17,173 bases of DNA from Sulfuritalea sp. GTDB lineage: Bacteria; Pseudomonadota; Gammaproteobacteria; Burkholderiales; Rhodocyclaceae. The translations under genes and the position numbers were made by a program. The stretch is from assembly GCA_026399445.1 (NCBI GenBank), contig JAPLRA010000073.1, forward strand, positions 904 through 18,076, given 5' to 3'. Each line of letters opens with the position of its first letter. Position 1 is the first letter of the stretch. The notes beneath the pieces were generated by a model. It had not been told where the DNA came from, did not search any database, and saw nothing but the letters and a program-made list of their open reading frames with translations. Below, one piece after another: positions 6,557 to 13,918 of the stretch.

Positions 6557-8251
6557 ATGTACCAATACGACGACTACGATCACGCCATTGTCCAGGCCCG
6601 CGTCGCCCAATTCCGTGGCCAGACCGAGCGTTATCTTGCGGGCGAGCTGAGCGACGACGAGTTCCGCCCGCTGCGCCTGCAAAACGGCCTCTACATCCAG
6701 CGCCATGGGCCGATGCTGCGCCTCGCCGTGCCCTACGGCCTGCTCTCGGCGAAACAATTGCGCAAGTTCGCCGACATCGCGCGGCGCTACGACCGGGGCT
6801 TCGGCCACTTCACCACACGCCACAACTTGCAACTGAACTGGGTCAAGCTGCCCGACGTTCCGGAGATCCTCGCCGAACTGGCGCAGGATGAACTGCACGC
6901 GATCCAGACCTCGGGCAACTGCATCCGCAATGTCACTACCGACCACTTTGCCGGCGTCGCTGCCGACGAAATTGCCGATCCCCGTCCCTGGGCGGAGATC
7001 CTGCGCCAGTGGTCGAGCTTCCACCCCGAGTTCGCTTACCTGCCGCGCAAATTCAAGGTCGCGATCTCTGGTGCCACTCAAGACCGCGCGGCGATTCAGG
7101 TGCATGACCTCGGCTTGCAGGTCGTGCGCAACGATGCCGGCGAGATTGGTTTCAAGGTCTATGCCGGCGGCGGTCTCGGCCGCACCCCGCTGCTCGGTCA
7201 GGTAGTCCGCGAGTTCCTGCCCTGGCAGCACCTGCTGACCTACACCGAGGCGCTGGTGCGCGTCTTCAACCGCTACGGCCGCCGTGACAATGCTTACAAG
7301 GCGCGTATCAAGATCCTGGTCAAGGCACTCGGGCGTGAGGAGTTCGCCAAGCAGGTCGACGCAGAATGGTCGCATCTGAAGAACGGCCCATCGACGCTGA
7401 CCACTACCGAAGTCGCCCGTGTTTCGGCGCAATTCGCCGCGCCCGAGTATGAAACCCTGGCGCCCGACGACCTCTGCCATCTTGGCCACCTGCGCGAGGA
7501 CAAGGCCTTCGCGCGCTGGGTCGAGCGCAATGTGCATGCGCACAAGATTGCCGGTTACGCTTCGGTTACGCTGTCGTTGAAAAAACCCGGCGCCGCCCCG
7601 GGCGACGCCAGCAGCGAACAAATGGAGGCTGCTGCCGAGCTGGCCGAGCGCTACAGCTTCGGTGAAATCCGCGTCTCGCACGAACAGAATCTGATCCTCG
7701 CCGACGTGCCGCAACGCGAGTTGTACACCGTTTGGCACCGCGCCAAGGCCGCTGGCCTGGCCTCGCCCACCGTAGGCCTGCTGCAGGACCTTATCGCCTG
7801 CCCCGGCGGCGACTTCTGCGGTTTGGCGAATGCCCGCTCACTGCCCATCGCCGCCGCGATCCAGGAGCGCTTCGAAGATCTCGACTACCAGCACGACATC
7901 GGCGAACTCGAACTCAACATCTCCGGCTGCATGAATTCCTGCGGCCACCATCACCTCGGCGCGATCGGCATTCTCGGCGTCGACAAGAATGGCGAGGAGT
8001 GGTACCAGGTCACCGTCGGCGGCCGCCAGGGCAACGCTGCGCGTATCGGCGAAGTGATCGGCCGCGCCTTCGCCGCCGCCGAAGTACCCGATGCCGTCGA
8101 GCGCCTGATCGGCGCCTATCTCGCGCATCGTCATGTCGACGAACGCTTTATCGACACCTACGACCGCATCGGCGAAGAAGTCTTTCGCAACGCTGCGTAT
8201 TTACCTAAACCCGCTCACCCCCATCAAACAAGGAAAGTCGCAAATGGCTAA
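6557..8251 (+). CDS. cysI: Assimilatory sulfite reductase, siroheme/4Fe-4S subunit (CysI-type)
   Basis: The product has 564 residues and the two-fold ferredoxin-like/NiR-SiR repeat organisation. The four ligands of the coupled siroheme/4Fe-4S centre are visible: C415-x5-C421 (ACPGGDFC) and C458-x3-C462 (GCMNSC). Basic residues expected around siroheme are present, for example FTTRHNLQLNW near 85-95. It should carry out the six-electron reduction of sulfite to sulfide; a nitrite-reducing relative is possible from sequence alone, but the neighbours CysH, CysD and CysN decide for sulfite. AAGGA lies 7 nt before the ATG. No cysJ flavoprotein is adjacent, so electrons must come from ferredoxin or another donor, possibly through the DUF934 protein whose start overlaps this gene by 8 nt. 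Confidence 0.95.
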   Translation: MYQYDDYDHAIVQARVAQFRGQTERYLAGELSDDEFRPLRLQNGLYIQRHGPMLRLAVPYGLLSAKQLRKFADIARRYDRGFGHFTTRHNLQLNWVKLPDVPEILAELAQDELHAIQTSGNCIRNVTTDHFAGVAADEIADPRPWAEILRQWSSFHPEFAYLPRKFKVAISGATQDRAAIQVHDLGLQVVRNDAGEIGFKVYAGGGLGRTPLLGQVVREFLPWQHLLTYTEALVRVFNRYGRRDNAYKARIKILVKALGREEFAKQVDAEWSHLKNGPSTLTTTEVARVSAQFAAPEYETLAPDDLCHLGHLREDKAFARWVERNVHAHKIAGYASVTLSLKKPGAAPGDASSEQMEAAAELAERYSFGEIRVSHEQNLILADVPQRELYTVWHRAKAAGLASPTVGLLQDLIACPGGDFCGLANARSLPIAAAIQERFEDLDYQHDIGELELNISGCMNSCGHHHLGAIGILGVDKNGEEWYQVTVGGRQGNAARIGEVIGRAFAAAEVPDAVERLIGAYLAHRHVDERFIDTYDRIGEEVFRNAAYLPKPAHPHQTRKVANG

Positions 8252-8771
8252 CAAACAGATCATCAAGGAACGTCGCCTGCAGGACGACGCATGGAAAGTC
8301 GTGAACCTGGTCGACGGCGTCGCGCCATTCGACGTCTGCCTGCCGGTCGGCCCGTTGCTGGTGCCGGTCTCGGTGTGGAATGCCAAGAAGGCCTGCCTGA
8401 TCGCCCGTGAATACGAGCACGGCACACCGCTGGGCATCTGGCTGTCGCCCGAGGACGATGTGGCCGAGATCGCCAAGGACGTCGACGACTTCACCGTGAT
8501 CGCGGTGCACTTTCCAAAGTTCGCCGACGGTCGTGGCTACTCTACTGCACGCCTGCTTCGCGAACGCTACGGCTATGACGGCGAACTGCGCGCCTTTGGC
8601 GACATCGGCCGCGACCAGATTTTCTTCCTCAATCGCGTCGGCTTCGACAGTTTCGTGCTCGGCGAAGGCAAGAGCGCTGAAGAAGCGCTGACCGCCTTCA
8701 ACGACTTTCCGGAGACCTATCAGGCTGGCGCCGACCAGCCCGAACCTCTTTTCCGCCGCCGCACTGCCTGA
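8244..8771 (+). CDS. DUF934 family protein, sulfite-reductase-associated
   Basis: The product is 175 residues starting MANKQIIKERR. This start is chosen over upstream codons because AAGGAAAG (8230-8237) is correctly spaced and the upstream frame merely shadows the end of cysI. It is a small soluble protein with the DUF934 pattern (PVSVWNAKK, then GRGYSTARLLRERYGYDGELRAFGDIGRDQ). It has few cysteines and no visible flavin or Fe-S motif. The family almost always follows cysI in pseudomonads and betaproteobacteria that lack cysJ, so it is thought to assist sulfite reductase, perhaps in electron delivery. That is inference from neighbourhood; no reaction is established that I know of. The 8-nt overlap with cysI implies translational coupling. 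cysH follows after 10 nt. Confidence 0.9.
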   Translation: MANKQIIKERRLQDDAWKVVNLVDGVAPFDVCLPVGPLLVPVSVWNAKKACLIAREYEHGTPLGIWLSPEDDVAEIAKDVDDFTVIAVHFPKFADGRGYSTARLLRERYGYDGELRAFGDIGRDQIFFLNRVGFDSFVLGEGKSAEEALTAFNDFPETYQAGADQPEPLFRRRTA

Positions 8772-8781
8772 CGAGAACAGC

Positions 8782-9546
8782 ATGATCCGAGAATCCCTGC
8801 CTGACCTGGCCAATCCCGAGTTGGTGAATAGCGTGGCCGAAAAAGCCGCGCGCGCCACCACGCTCCTGCGCAACATCGCGCGCGACTACGCTCCCGTGGT
8901 CTTTGCCAACAGCCTGGGAGCCGAAGACATGGTGCTCACGGACCTGATCTGGCGCAACGACATCAACATCGGAGTGTTCTCGCTGGACACCGGACGCCTG
9001 CCGGTCGAAACCTACGAGCTGATCCATCAGGCGGAAATACATTACGGCCGCAAGCTCGACATTTTCTTTCCGCGACATGATGCGGTCGAAACCTACGCCC
9101 GCACCCACGGCAGCCACGGTTTCTACGATTCGGTGGGAGCACGAAAGGCCTGCTGCCATGCACGCAAGGTCGAACCCCTGCAACGCGCGCTGGCGGGAAA
9201 GGGCGCGTGGGTAACCGGCTTGCGCGCCACGCAGTCGACTACCCGCGACAAACTGAAAGTGATCGCTCAAGACACCACGAACAATCTGGTCAAGGCAAGC
9301 CCGCTTTCGGATTGGAGCGAGGCAGAAGTCTGGGTGTACATCCGCGCCAACCGCGTGCCGTATAACCGGCTGCACGACCGCAACTATCCAAGCATCGGCT
9401 GCGCCCCCTGCACCCGCGCCATCCAGCCCGGCGAAGACGTGCGCGCCGGCCGCTGGTGGTGGGAAAGTGCGGACACCAAGGAGTGCGGCCTGCATCTGGT
9501 CGACGGACGCCTGCAGCGCATTTCAAAGCAGGAAGTCGAAGCGTGA
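8782..9546 (+). CDS. cysH: Assimilatory adenylyl-sulfate (APS) reductase, 4Fe-4S type
   Basis: The product is 254 residues of the PAPS/APS reductase family. Two cysteine pairs, C124-C125 (RKACCHARK) and C207-x2-C210 (CAPC), are the ligands of the 4Fe-4S cluster that marks APS reductases and is absent from E. coli-type PAPS reductases. The catalytic cysteine is C235 in the C-terminal ECGLH motif. SLDTGRLP near 67-74 and GLRATQS near 146-152 are conserved substrate-binding segments. It should reduce APS to sulfite and AMP using thioredoxin. This fits the operon, which has ATP sulfurylase but no APS kinase (cysC). Its last codons overlap the cysD start. Confidence 0.96.
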   Translation: MIRESLPDLANPELVNSVAEKAARATTLLRNIARDYAPVVFANSLGAEDMVLTDLIWRNDINIGVFSLDTGRLPVETYELIHQAEIHYGRKLDIFFPRHDAVETYARTHGSHGFYDSVGARKACCHARKVEPLQRALAGKGAWVTGLRATQSTTRDKLKVIAQDTTNNLVKASPLSDWSEAEVWVYIRANRVPYNRLHDRNYPSIGCAPCTRAIQPGEDVRAGRWWWESADTKECGLHLVDGRLQRISKQEVEA

Positions 9547-10466
9547 GCACGCTGACCCTGCAGCAGCATGCCACCCTTTCGCACCTCGATTGGCTGGAAT
9601 CCGAAGCCATCCACATCCTGCGCGAAGTGGCCGGCCAGTGCGCCAATCCCGCCCTGCTTTTTTCGGGCGGCAAGGACTCGCTGGTGCTGCTGCGACTGGC
9701 CGAAAAGGCCTTTCGCCCGGGACGCTTTCCTTTTCCCCTGCTCAACATCGATACCGGTCATAACTACAGCGAAGTGATCGACTTTCGCGACTTTCGCGCT
9801 TGCCAGTTGAATGAGCGGCTGATCGTGCGCTCGGTAGAGGATTCGATGCGGCGCGGCACTGTGGTGCTGAAATCAGCCAACGAGTCGCGCAACAAGCACC
9901 AGTCGGTGACGCTGCTTGAAGCCATTGAGGAGTTCGGCTTCGACTGCTGCATCGGCGGTGCGCGCCGTGACGAGGAAAAGGCCCGCGCCAAGGAACGGAT
10001 TTTTTCCTTCCGCGACGAGTTCGGCCAGTGGGACCCGAAGAACCAGCGACCGGAATTGTGGGATCTGTTCAATGCACGGGTGCACAAGGGCGAAAACATT
10101 CGCGCCTTCCCCATTTCCAACTGGACCGAACTCGATGTGTGGCAGTACATCGAGCGGGAGAACCTCGATCTGCCGTCGATCTACTTTGCGCATAAACGCT
10201 CGGTAGTGCGAAAGAACGGATTGCTGCAGCCGGTCACCGAACTGACCCCGGCCCGGCCCGGAGATGTGGTCGAGGAACTGACGGTACGCTTCCGCACGGT
10301 TGGCGATATCACCTGTACTGCGCCGGTTCTGTCCGATGCCGACACGGTGGCCCGCATCATCGAGGAAACGGCAACCACGACCATTACCGAGCGCGGCGAG
10401 ACTCGCCTCGACGACCAGACATCGGAAGCCTCGATGGAGCAACGCAAGAAGGAAGGATATTTTTAA
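9543..10466 (+). CDS. cysD: Sulfate adenylyltransferase subunit 2 (ATP sulfurylase, CysD)
   Basis: The product is 307 residues with the PP-loop SGGKDS at 41-46, the nucleotide-pyrophosphatase signature of the family, plus conserved LNIDTGHNYSEVIDFRD and GGARRDEEKARAKER segments. With CysN it forms APS from ATP and sulfate, the reaction driven by GTP hydrolysis on CysN. The open frame extends upstream, but the start is taken as the GTG at 9543: it forms a GTGA overlap with the cysH stop and has AGGAAG 8 nt upstream, and the resulting N-terminus matches CysD in length. The stop TAA shares its last A with the cysN ATG, so cysH, cysD and cysN appear translationally coupled. Confidence 0.96.
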   Translation: MSTLTLQQHATLSHLDWLESEAIHILREVAGQCANPALLFSGGKDSLVLLRLAEKAFRPGRFPFPLLNIDTGHNYSEVIDFRDFRACQLNERLIVRSVEDSMRRGTVVLKSANESRNKHQSVTLLEAIEEFGFDCCIGGARRDEEKARAKERIFSFRDEFGQWDPKNQRPELWDLFNARVHKGENIRAFPISNWTELDVWQYIERENLDLPSIYFAHKRSVVRKNGLLQPVTELTPARPGDVVEELTVRFRTVGDITCTAPVLSDADTVARIIEETATTTITERGETRLDDQTSEASMEQRKKEGYF

Positions 10467-11746
10467 TGAGCGCCATTGAACGTCTGCCGGAAATCGACAA
10501 CGGCCTGTTGCGCTTCCTCACTTGCGGCAGCGTGGATGACGGCAAGAGCACACTGATTGGACGGCTTCTTTACGACACCAAGACCATTCTCGCTGACACA
10601 CTGCATGCGATGGCGCGCACCTCCGAGCGGCGCGGCCTCGAAAGCGTTGATCTTTCACTGCTGACCGACGGCCTGCAGGCGGAACGTGAGCAGGGCATCA
10701 CCATCGATGTCGCCTATCGCTACTTCACCACGGGGCGGCGCAAGTACATCATCGCCGACGCCCCCGGTCACGAGCAGTACACCCGCAACATGGTCACCGC
10801 GGCGTCGACCGCCAACCTGGCGATCATCCTGATCGACGCCCGCAAAGGCGTGCTGACTCAAACCCGGCGCCACTCCTACCTTGCCCATCTGGTCGGCATT
10901 CCGCACATCATTGTGGCGATCAACAAGATGGATCTGGTGGATTACGGTCAGGCAACCTTCGATCGCATCCGCAGCGAATACCTCGACTTTGCCGCGACCC
11001 TGGGCATTGGCGACGTCAGTTTCATTCCGCTGTCTGCCCTGAACGGCGACATGATCGTCGATCGCGGCACCCGGCTCGACTGGTACCAGGGACCGACGCT
11101 ACTCGACATCCTCGAAAATGCGCCCACCGCGCACAGCGAGCGGGATGAAGCCTTCCGTTTTCCGGTGCAGCTCGTCTGCCGACCTCAGAAGGCAGGCGTC
11201 CCGAAACTGCACGACTATCGCGGCTTCATGGGTCGCGTCGAATCCGGCGAGATTGCTGTGGGCGACGAAGTGCTGGTGTTGCCATCGGACCAAAGGACGC
11301 GCGTCAAGGCGATCGAGATTTACGGCACTTCACTGCCGCGGGCAATCGCCGAGCAGTCGGTCACGCTGCTGCTGGAAGACGAGGTCGACATCTCCCGCGG
11401 CGACATGATCGTTCGTGGCCAAAAGTCGGCGCTGGTGACACGGCGAATCGAAGCCATGCTCTGCTGGCTGGGCGACGTGCCGCTGGACCCGCAGCGCAAA
11501 TACCTGATCCGCCAGACCACACGGGAGACCAAGGCGGCGCTGGAGACCATAGGCTACCGGCTGGACATCAACACCCTGAAGCAGATGCCCGCCGAACGTC
11601 TGGGCATGAACGACATTGCCCGCGTTGTCTTCAAACTGGCACAGCCATTGTGCGTCGACACTTACGCCGAAAACCGGGCGACCGGCGCCTTCATCGTGAT
11701 TGACGAGTCGACCAACAACACCGTGGGCGCGGGAATGATTCTCTGA
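10466..11746 (+). CDS. cysN: Sulfate adenylyltransferase subunit 1 (GTPase, CysN)
   Basis: The product is 426 residues, the length of stand-alone CysN, with no C-terminal APS-kinase (CysC) extension. It is an EF-Tu-like GTPase with all motifs intact: P-loop GSVDDGKST at 21-29, REQGITID at 74-81 (switch I), DAPGH at 98-102 and NKMD at 153-156, followed by beta-barrel domains. It couples GTP hydrolysis to sulfate adenylation by CysD. The ATG overlaps the cysD stop by one base (TAATG). It is the last gene of the operon, with a strong terminator beginning 21 nt after its stop. Confidence 0.96.
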   Translation: MSAIERLPEIDNGLLRFLTCGSVDDGKSTLIGRLLYDTKTILADTLHAMARTSERRGLESVDLSLLTDGLQAEREQGITIDVAYRYFTTGRRKYIIADAPGHEQYTRNMVTAASTANLAIILIDARKGVLTQTRRHSYLAHLVGIPHIIVAINKMDLVDYGQATFDRIRSEYLDFAATLGIGDVSFIPLSALNGDMIVDRGTRLDWYQGPTLLDILENAPTAHSERDEAFRFPVQLVCRPQKAGVPKLHDYRGFMGRVESGEIAVGDEVLVLPSDQRTRVKAIEIYGTSLPRAIAEQSVTLLLEDEVDISRGDMIVRGQKSALVTRRIEAMLCWLGDVPLDPQRKYLIRQTTRETKAALETIGYRLDINTLKQMPAERLGMNDIARVVFKLAQPLCVDTYAENRATGAFIVIDESTNNTVGAGMIL

Positions 11747-11767
11747 GGAACGTCAGTCCTGAAAGCA

Positions 11768-11794
11768 AAAAAGCCAGGCATCGCCTGGCTTTTT
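11768..11794. terminator. Bidirectional intrinsic terminator between cysN and rplQ
   Basis: A perfect 12-bp stem (left arm 11768-11779, right arm 11783-11794) with loop ATC has a GCCAGGC core flanked by A5 on the left and T5 on the right. Each strand therefore shows a GC-rich hairpin followed by a U-run. It lies 21 nt after cysN and 16 nt after rplQ, which converge on it, and should stop both operons. Confidence 0.93.
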
Positions 11795-11810
11795 GATTGC
11801 AGCAAACGGC

Positions 11811-12203
11811 TTACTCGGCGACGGCAGTCTCGACCACTTCCTCGGCGGGGCGATCCAGCAATTCGACAAAAGCCATCGGCGCATTGTCGCCGTCGCGGAA
11901 ACCCATCTTGAGAATGCGCAGGTAGCCGCCGTTACGTGTCGCGTAGCGCGGGCCGAGCACCTCGAACAGTTTGCCGACGATGTCGCGATCGCGCGTGCGA
12001 TCGAACGCCAGGCGACGATTGGCCAGGCTGGGCTTTTTGCCCAAGGTGATCAGGGGCTCGACCACACGGCGCAATTCCTTGGCCTTGGGCAGGGTGGTCT
12101 TGATCGCCTCGTGACGCAACAGCGAGACGGCCATGTTGCGCAGCATCGCCTGGCGATGCGCAGAGGTGCGATTTAATTTGCGAAGTCCGTTACCGTGACG
12201 CAT
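11811..12203 (-). CDS. rplQ: 50S ribosomal protein L17
   Basis: The 130-residue product begins MRHGNGLRKLNRTSAHRQ, the family hallmark, and continues with LLRHEAIKTTLPKAKELRR and a GGYLRILKMGFRDGDNAPM segment. L17 is a 50S protein near the exit tunnel. The C-terminal tail after residue ~118 is acidic, as in other betaproteobacteria. GAGGA lies 8 nt before the ATG. It is the last gene of the alpha operon but is separated from rpoA by 147 nt containing a stable UUCG hairpin, a wider gap than between the other genes here. Confidence 0.97.
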   Translation of the reverse strand: MRHGNGLRKLNRTSAHRQAMLRNMAVSLLRHEAIKTTLPKAKELRRVVEPLITLGKKPSLANRRLAFDRTRDRDIVGKLFEVLGPRYATRNGGYLRILKMGFRDGDNAPMAFVELLDRPAEEVVETAVAE

Positions 12204-12350
12204 TTTGATGTCCTCGTTTTTTTGCGGCCACCGCGCGATGCAAATGGCCGGTTAATGGTTATCGAGAGTTTGTGAGTCAGTAAAGCAAATGAAACAAATC
12301 AGACAAGTACAACAGGTGAAGCAACCGGGCCGAAGCCCGGTCGTGAAGCA
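12204..12350 (-). other. rpoA-rplQ spacer with a UUCG tetraloop hairpin
   Basis: On the minus strand, 9 nt after the rpoA stop, a 7-bp stem ACCGGGC/GCCCGGT (12341-12324) closes a TTCG loop, giving the very stable C(UUCG)G tetraloop. It is followed by U-rich but interrupted sequence, not a clean U-run. It may be a partial terminator, a processing site or an mRNA-stabilising hairpin. No gene is seen in the rest of the spacer, and no convincing rplQ promoter is visible. Confidence 0.6.
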
Positions 12351-13190
12351 TCAGGCGAGCTTTTCCAGGCCGGCAGGCGGCCAGCTTTCGAGCTTCATAC
12401 CCAGGGTCAGGCCGCGCGAAGCGAGCACTTCCTTGATTTCGTTGAGCGACTTCCGACCCAGGTTCGGGGTCTTCAGCAGTTCGGTTTCGGTGCGCTGAAT
12501 CAGGTCGCCGATGTAATAGATGTTTTCGGCCTTGAGACAGTTGGCGGAACGAACCGTCAGTTCAAGGTCATCCACCGGACGCACCAGCACCGGATCAACC
12601 GAAGTCTGCTTCGGCGCTTCGGCGGACATCGGTGTGCCTTCGAGATCGGCAAACACTGACAGCTGCTCCATCAGTATGCGGGCCGCCGTGCGCACCGCTT
12701 CTTCTGCATTGTCGATGGCGCCGTTGGTCTCGATGTCGAGAATCAGCTTGTCGAGGTCGGTGCGCTGTTCGACGCGTGCCGACTCGACCGAGTAGCTGAC
12801 GCGGCGCACCGGGCTGAACGATGCGTCAAGCATGATCTGGCCAATGGCGCGGTTTTCGCGGGCGATTTCGCGCTGATTTGCCGGTACATAGCCACGGCCG
12901 GATTCGACGCGGATCTGCATGTTGAGTTTGCCACCAGGTGCAATGTGGGCAATGATGTGATCCGGATTGACAATCTCGACGTCATGCGTGGTCTCGATGT
13001 CGCGCGCAGTCATGATGCCCTCACCATTGCGGGAGAGCGTGAGGGTGGCCTCGCGGCGGTTGTGCATCTTCAGTACCACGCCCTTGAGATTCAACAGCAC
13101 ATCGACCACGTCCTCGCGCACGCCGTCCAGCGTCGAATACTCGTGCAGCACGCCTTCAATGGACACCTCGGTCGGCGCCACGCCTTCCAT
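12351..13190 (-). CDS. rpoA: DNA-directed RNA polymerase subunit alpha, lacking its first ~50 codons
   Basis: The readable frame gives 279 residues; normal RpoA has ~325-330. It aligns without gaps from the residue equivalent to E. coli M51 (SSM-x-G-x-A-x-TEV) to the end, with the remainder of the assembly domain and a full C-terminal domain (NCLKAENIYYIGDLIQ, ELLKTPNLGRKSLNEIK). The missing part is the N-terminal strand and the FERGFGHTLGNALRRILL helix needed for dimerisation and beta/beta' binding. The ATG at 13190 is an internal Met, not a real start: the two codons before it (TCC TCC) still encode the conserved SerSer, and no Shine-Dalgarno precedes it. The likely original start is the ATG at 13207, with AAGGA 6 nt upstream, but only 17 nt separate it from codon M51 and the frames differ. 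This is a deletion, in the assembly or in the genome. Confidence 0.9.
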   Translation of the reverse strand: MEGVAPTEVSIEGVLHEYSTLDGVREDVVDVLLNLKGVVLKMHNRREATLTLSRNGEGIMTARDIETTHDVEIVNPDHIIAHIAPGGKLNMQIRVESGRGYVPANQREIARENRAIGQIMLDASFSPVRRVSYSVESARVEQRTDLDKLILDIETNGAIDNAEEAVRTAARILMEQLSVFADLEGTPMSAEAPKQTSVDPVLVRPVDDLELTVRSANCLKAENIYYIGDLIQRTETELLKTPNLGRKSLNEIKEVLASRGLTLGMKLESWPPAGLEKLA

Positions 13191-13204
13191 GGAGGACGTG
13201 TGTG

Positions 13205-13218
13205 CATGTGCATTCCTT
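13205..13218 (-). promoter_or_regulatory. Orphaned Shine-Dalgarno and start codon of rpoA
   Basis: On the minus strand AAGGA (13218-13214) is followed after 6 nt by ATG (13207-13205), an ideal initiation site at the expected distance after rpsD. Reading from this ATG gives MHTRPPWK..., not RpoA. The rpoA frame resumes 17 nt downstream in another frame, so these elements look like the true rpoA start cut off from the gene body. Confidence 0.65.
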
Positions 13219-13229
13219 CAAATGGAAGA

Positions 13230-13256
13230 CACCTGGCGTCCGGTGGACGCCAGGTG
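13230..13256 (-). other. Perfect 12-bp hairpin between rpsD and rpoA
   Basis: Arms CACCTGGCGTCC and GGACGCCAGGTG flank a 3-nt loop. On the minus strand it starts 12 nt after the rpsD stop and ends 11 nt before the rpoA Shine-Dalgarno. It is followed by TCTTCCATTT, not a T-run, so it is more likely a partial attenuator or RNA-processing/stability element than a full terminator. Confidence 0.7.
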
Positions 13257-13268
13257 CAAAACTACGTG

Positions 13269-13898
13269 TTAGCGCGAATACAGTTCGACGACCAAGCCCT
13301 CATTGATCGAGGGCGGCAGGTCTTCGCGTGCAGGGTATGACTTGAATACACCCTTGCCGGCCTTGACATCCACTTCGAGCCATGCGGGGAAGCCGCGGGA
13401 CTCGGCCGCTTCCAGAGCAGCCTTGGTGCGCAGCTGGCCGCGAGTGCTGTCAAGCAGTTGGATGACGTCGCCGGGACGCACGTTGTACGACGGAATATCG
13501 ACGCGCCGACCATTGATCAGAACGCCGTTGTGCCGAACTACCTGGCGGGCTTCCGCGCGCGAGACGCCAAACCCCATCCGGTACGCCACGGTGTCAAGGC
13601 GACCTTCCAGAAGTTTCAGCAGATTCTCGCCCGTCTGTCCCTTTTTGCGCTCGGCATCGCCGAACACTTTGCGGAACTGCCGTTCAAGCACGCCGTAAAT
13701 ACGACGGATCTTCTGTTTTTCACGCAGTTGCGTGCCGTAACCGGACAGCCGCTGTCCGGATTTTTGGCCGTGCTGGCCGGGCGCGTATGCACGGCGCTCG
13801 ACGGAACATTTGTCAGTGAAGCACTTTTCGCCTTTGAGGAAGAGCTTCTCGCCCTCGCGGCGGCACTGGCGGCACTTGGCGTCTAGGTTGCGGGCCAT
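13269..13898 (-). CDS. rpsD: 30S ribosomal protein S4
   Basis: The product is 209 residues, the full length for S4, beginning MARNLDAKCRQCRREGEKL with the N-terminal cysteine cluster (C9, C12, and C26, C31 further on) that can bind zinc. The S4 RNA-binding domain is visible at GRLDTVAYRMGFGVSRAEAR to NGRRVDIPSYNVRPGD. S4 nucleates 30S assembly on 16S rRNA, and in E. coli it represses the alpha operon by binding the rpsM leader. AAGGA lies upstream of the ATG. The gene follows rpsK by 20 nt and precedes the damaged rpoA. Confidence 0.97.
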   Translation of the reverse strand: MARNLDAKCRQCRREGEKLFLKGEKCFTDKCSVERRAYAPGQHGQKSGQRLSGYGTQLREKQKIRRIYGVLERQFRKVFGDAERKKGQTGENLLKLLEGRLDTVAYRMGFGVSRAEARQVVRHNGVLINGRRVDIPSYNVRPGDVIQLLDSTRGQLRTKAALEAAESRGFPAWLEVDVKAGKGVFKSYPAREDLPPSINEGLVVELYSR

Positions 13899-13918
13899 GG
13901 TGTCGTATCCTTATTGCC

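Noticed and set aside
6269..7738. 489-codon minus-strand frame across TauE and cysI
   Set aside because: It lies opposite two well-supported genes with intact motifs in a GC-rich region where long antisense frames are common, and shows no recognisable domain.
8698..9495. 265-codon minus-strand frame opposite cysH
   Set aside because: CysH on the plus strand has its complete cysteine motifs; the antisense frame has no family resemblance or ribosome site.
9456..9542. N-terminal extension of cysD from 9456
   Set aside because: It lies inside cysH; the GTG at 9543 has a well-placed AGGAAG and a typical 4-nt overlap.
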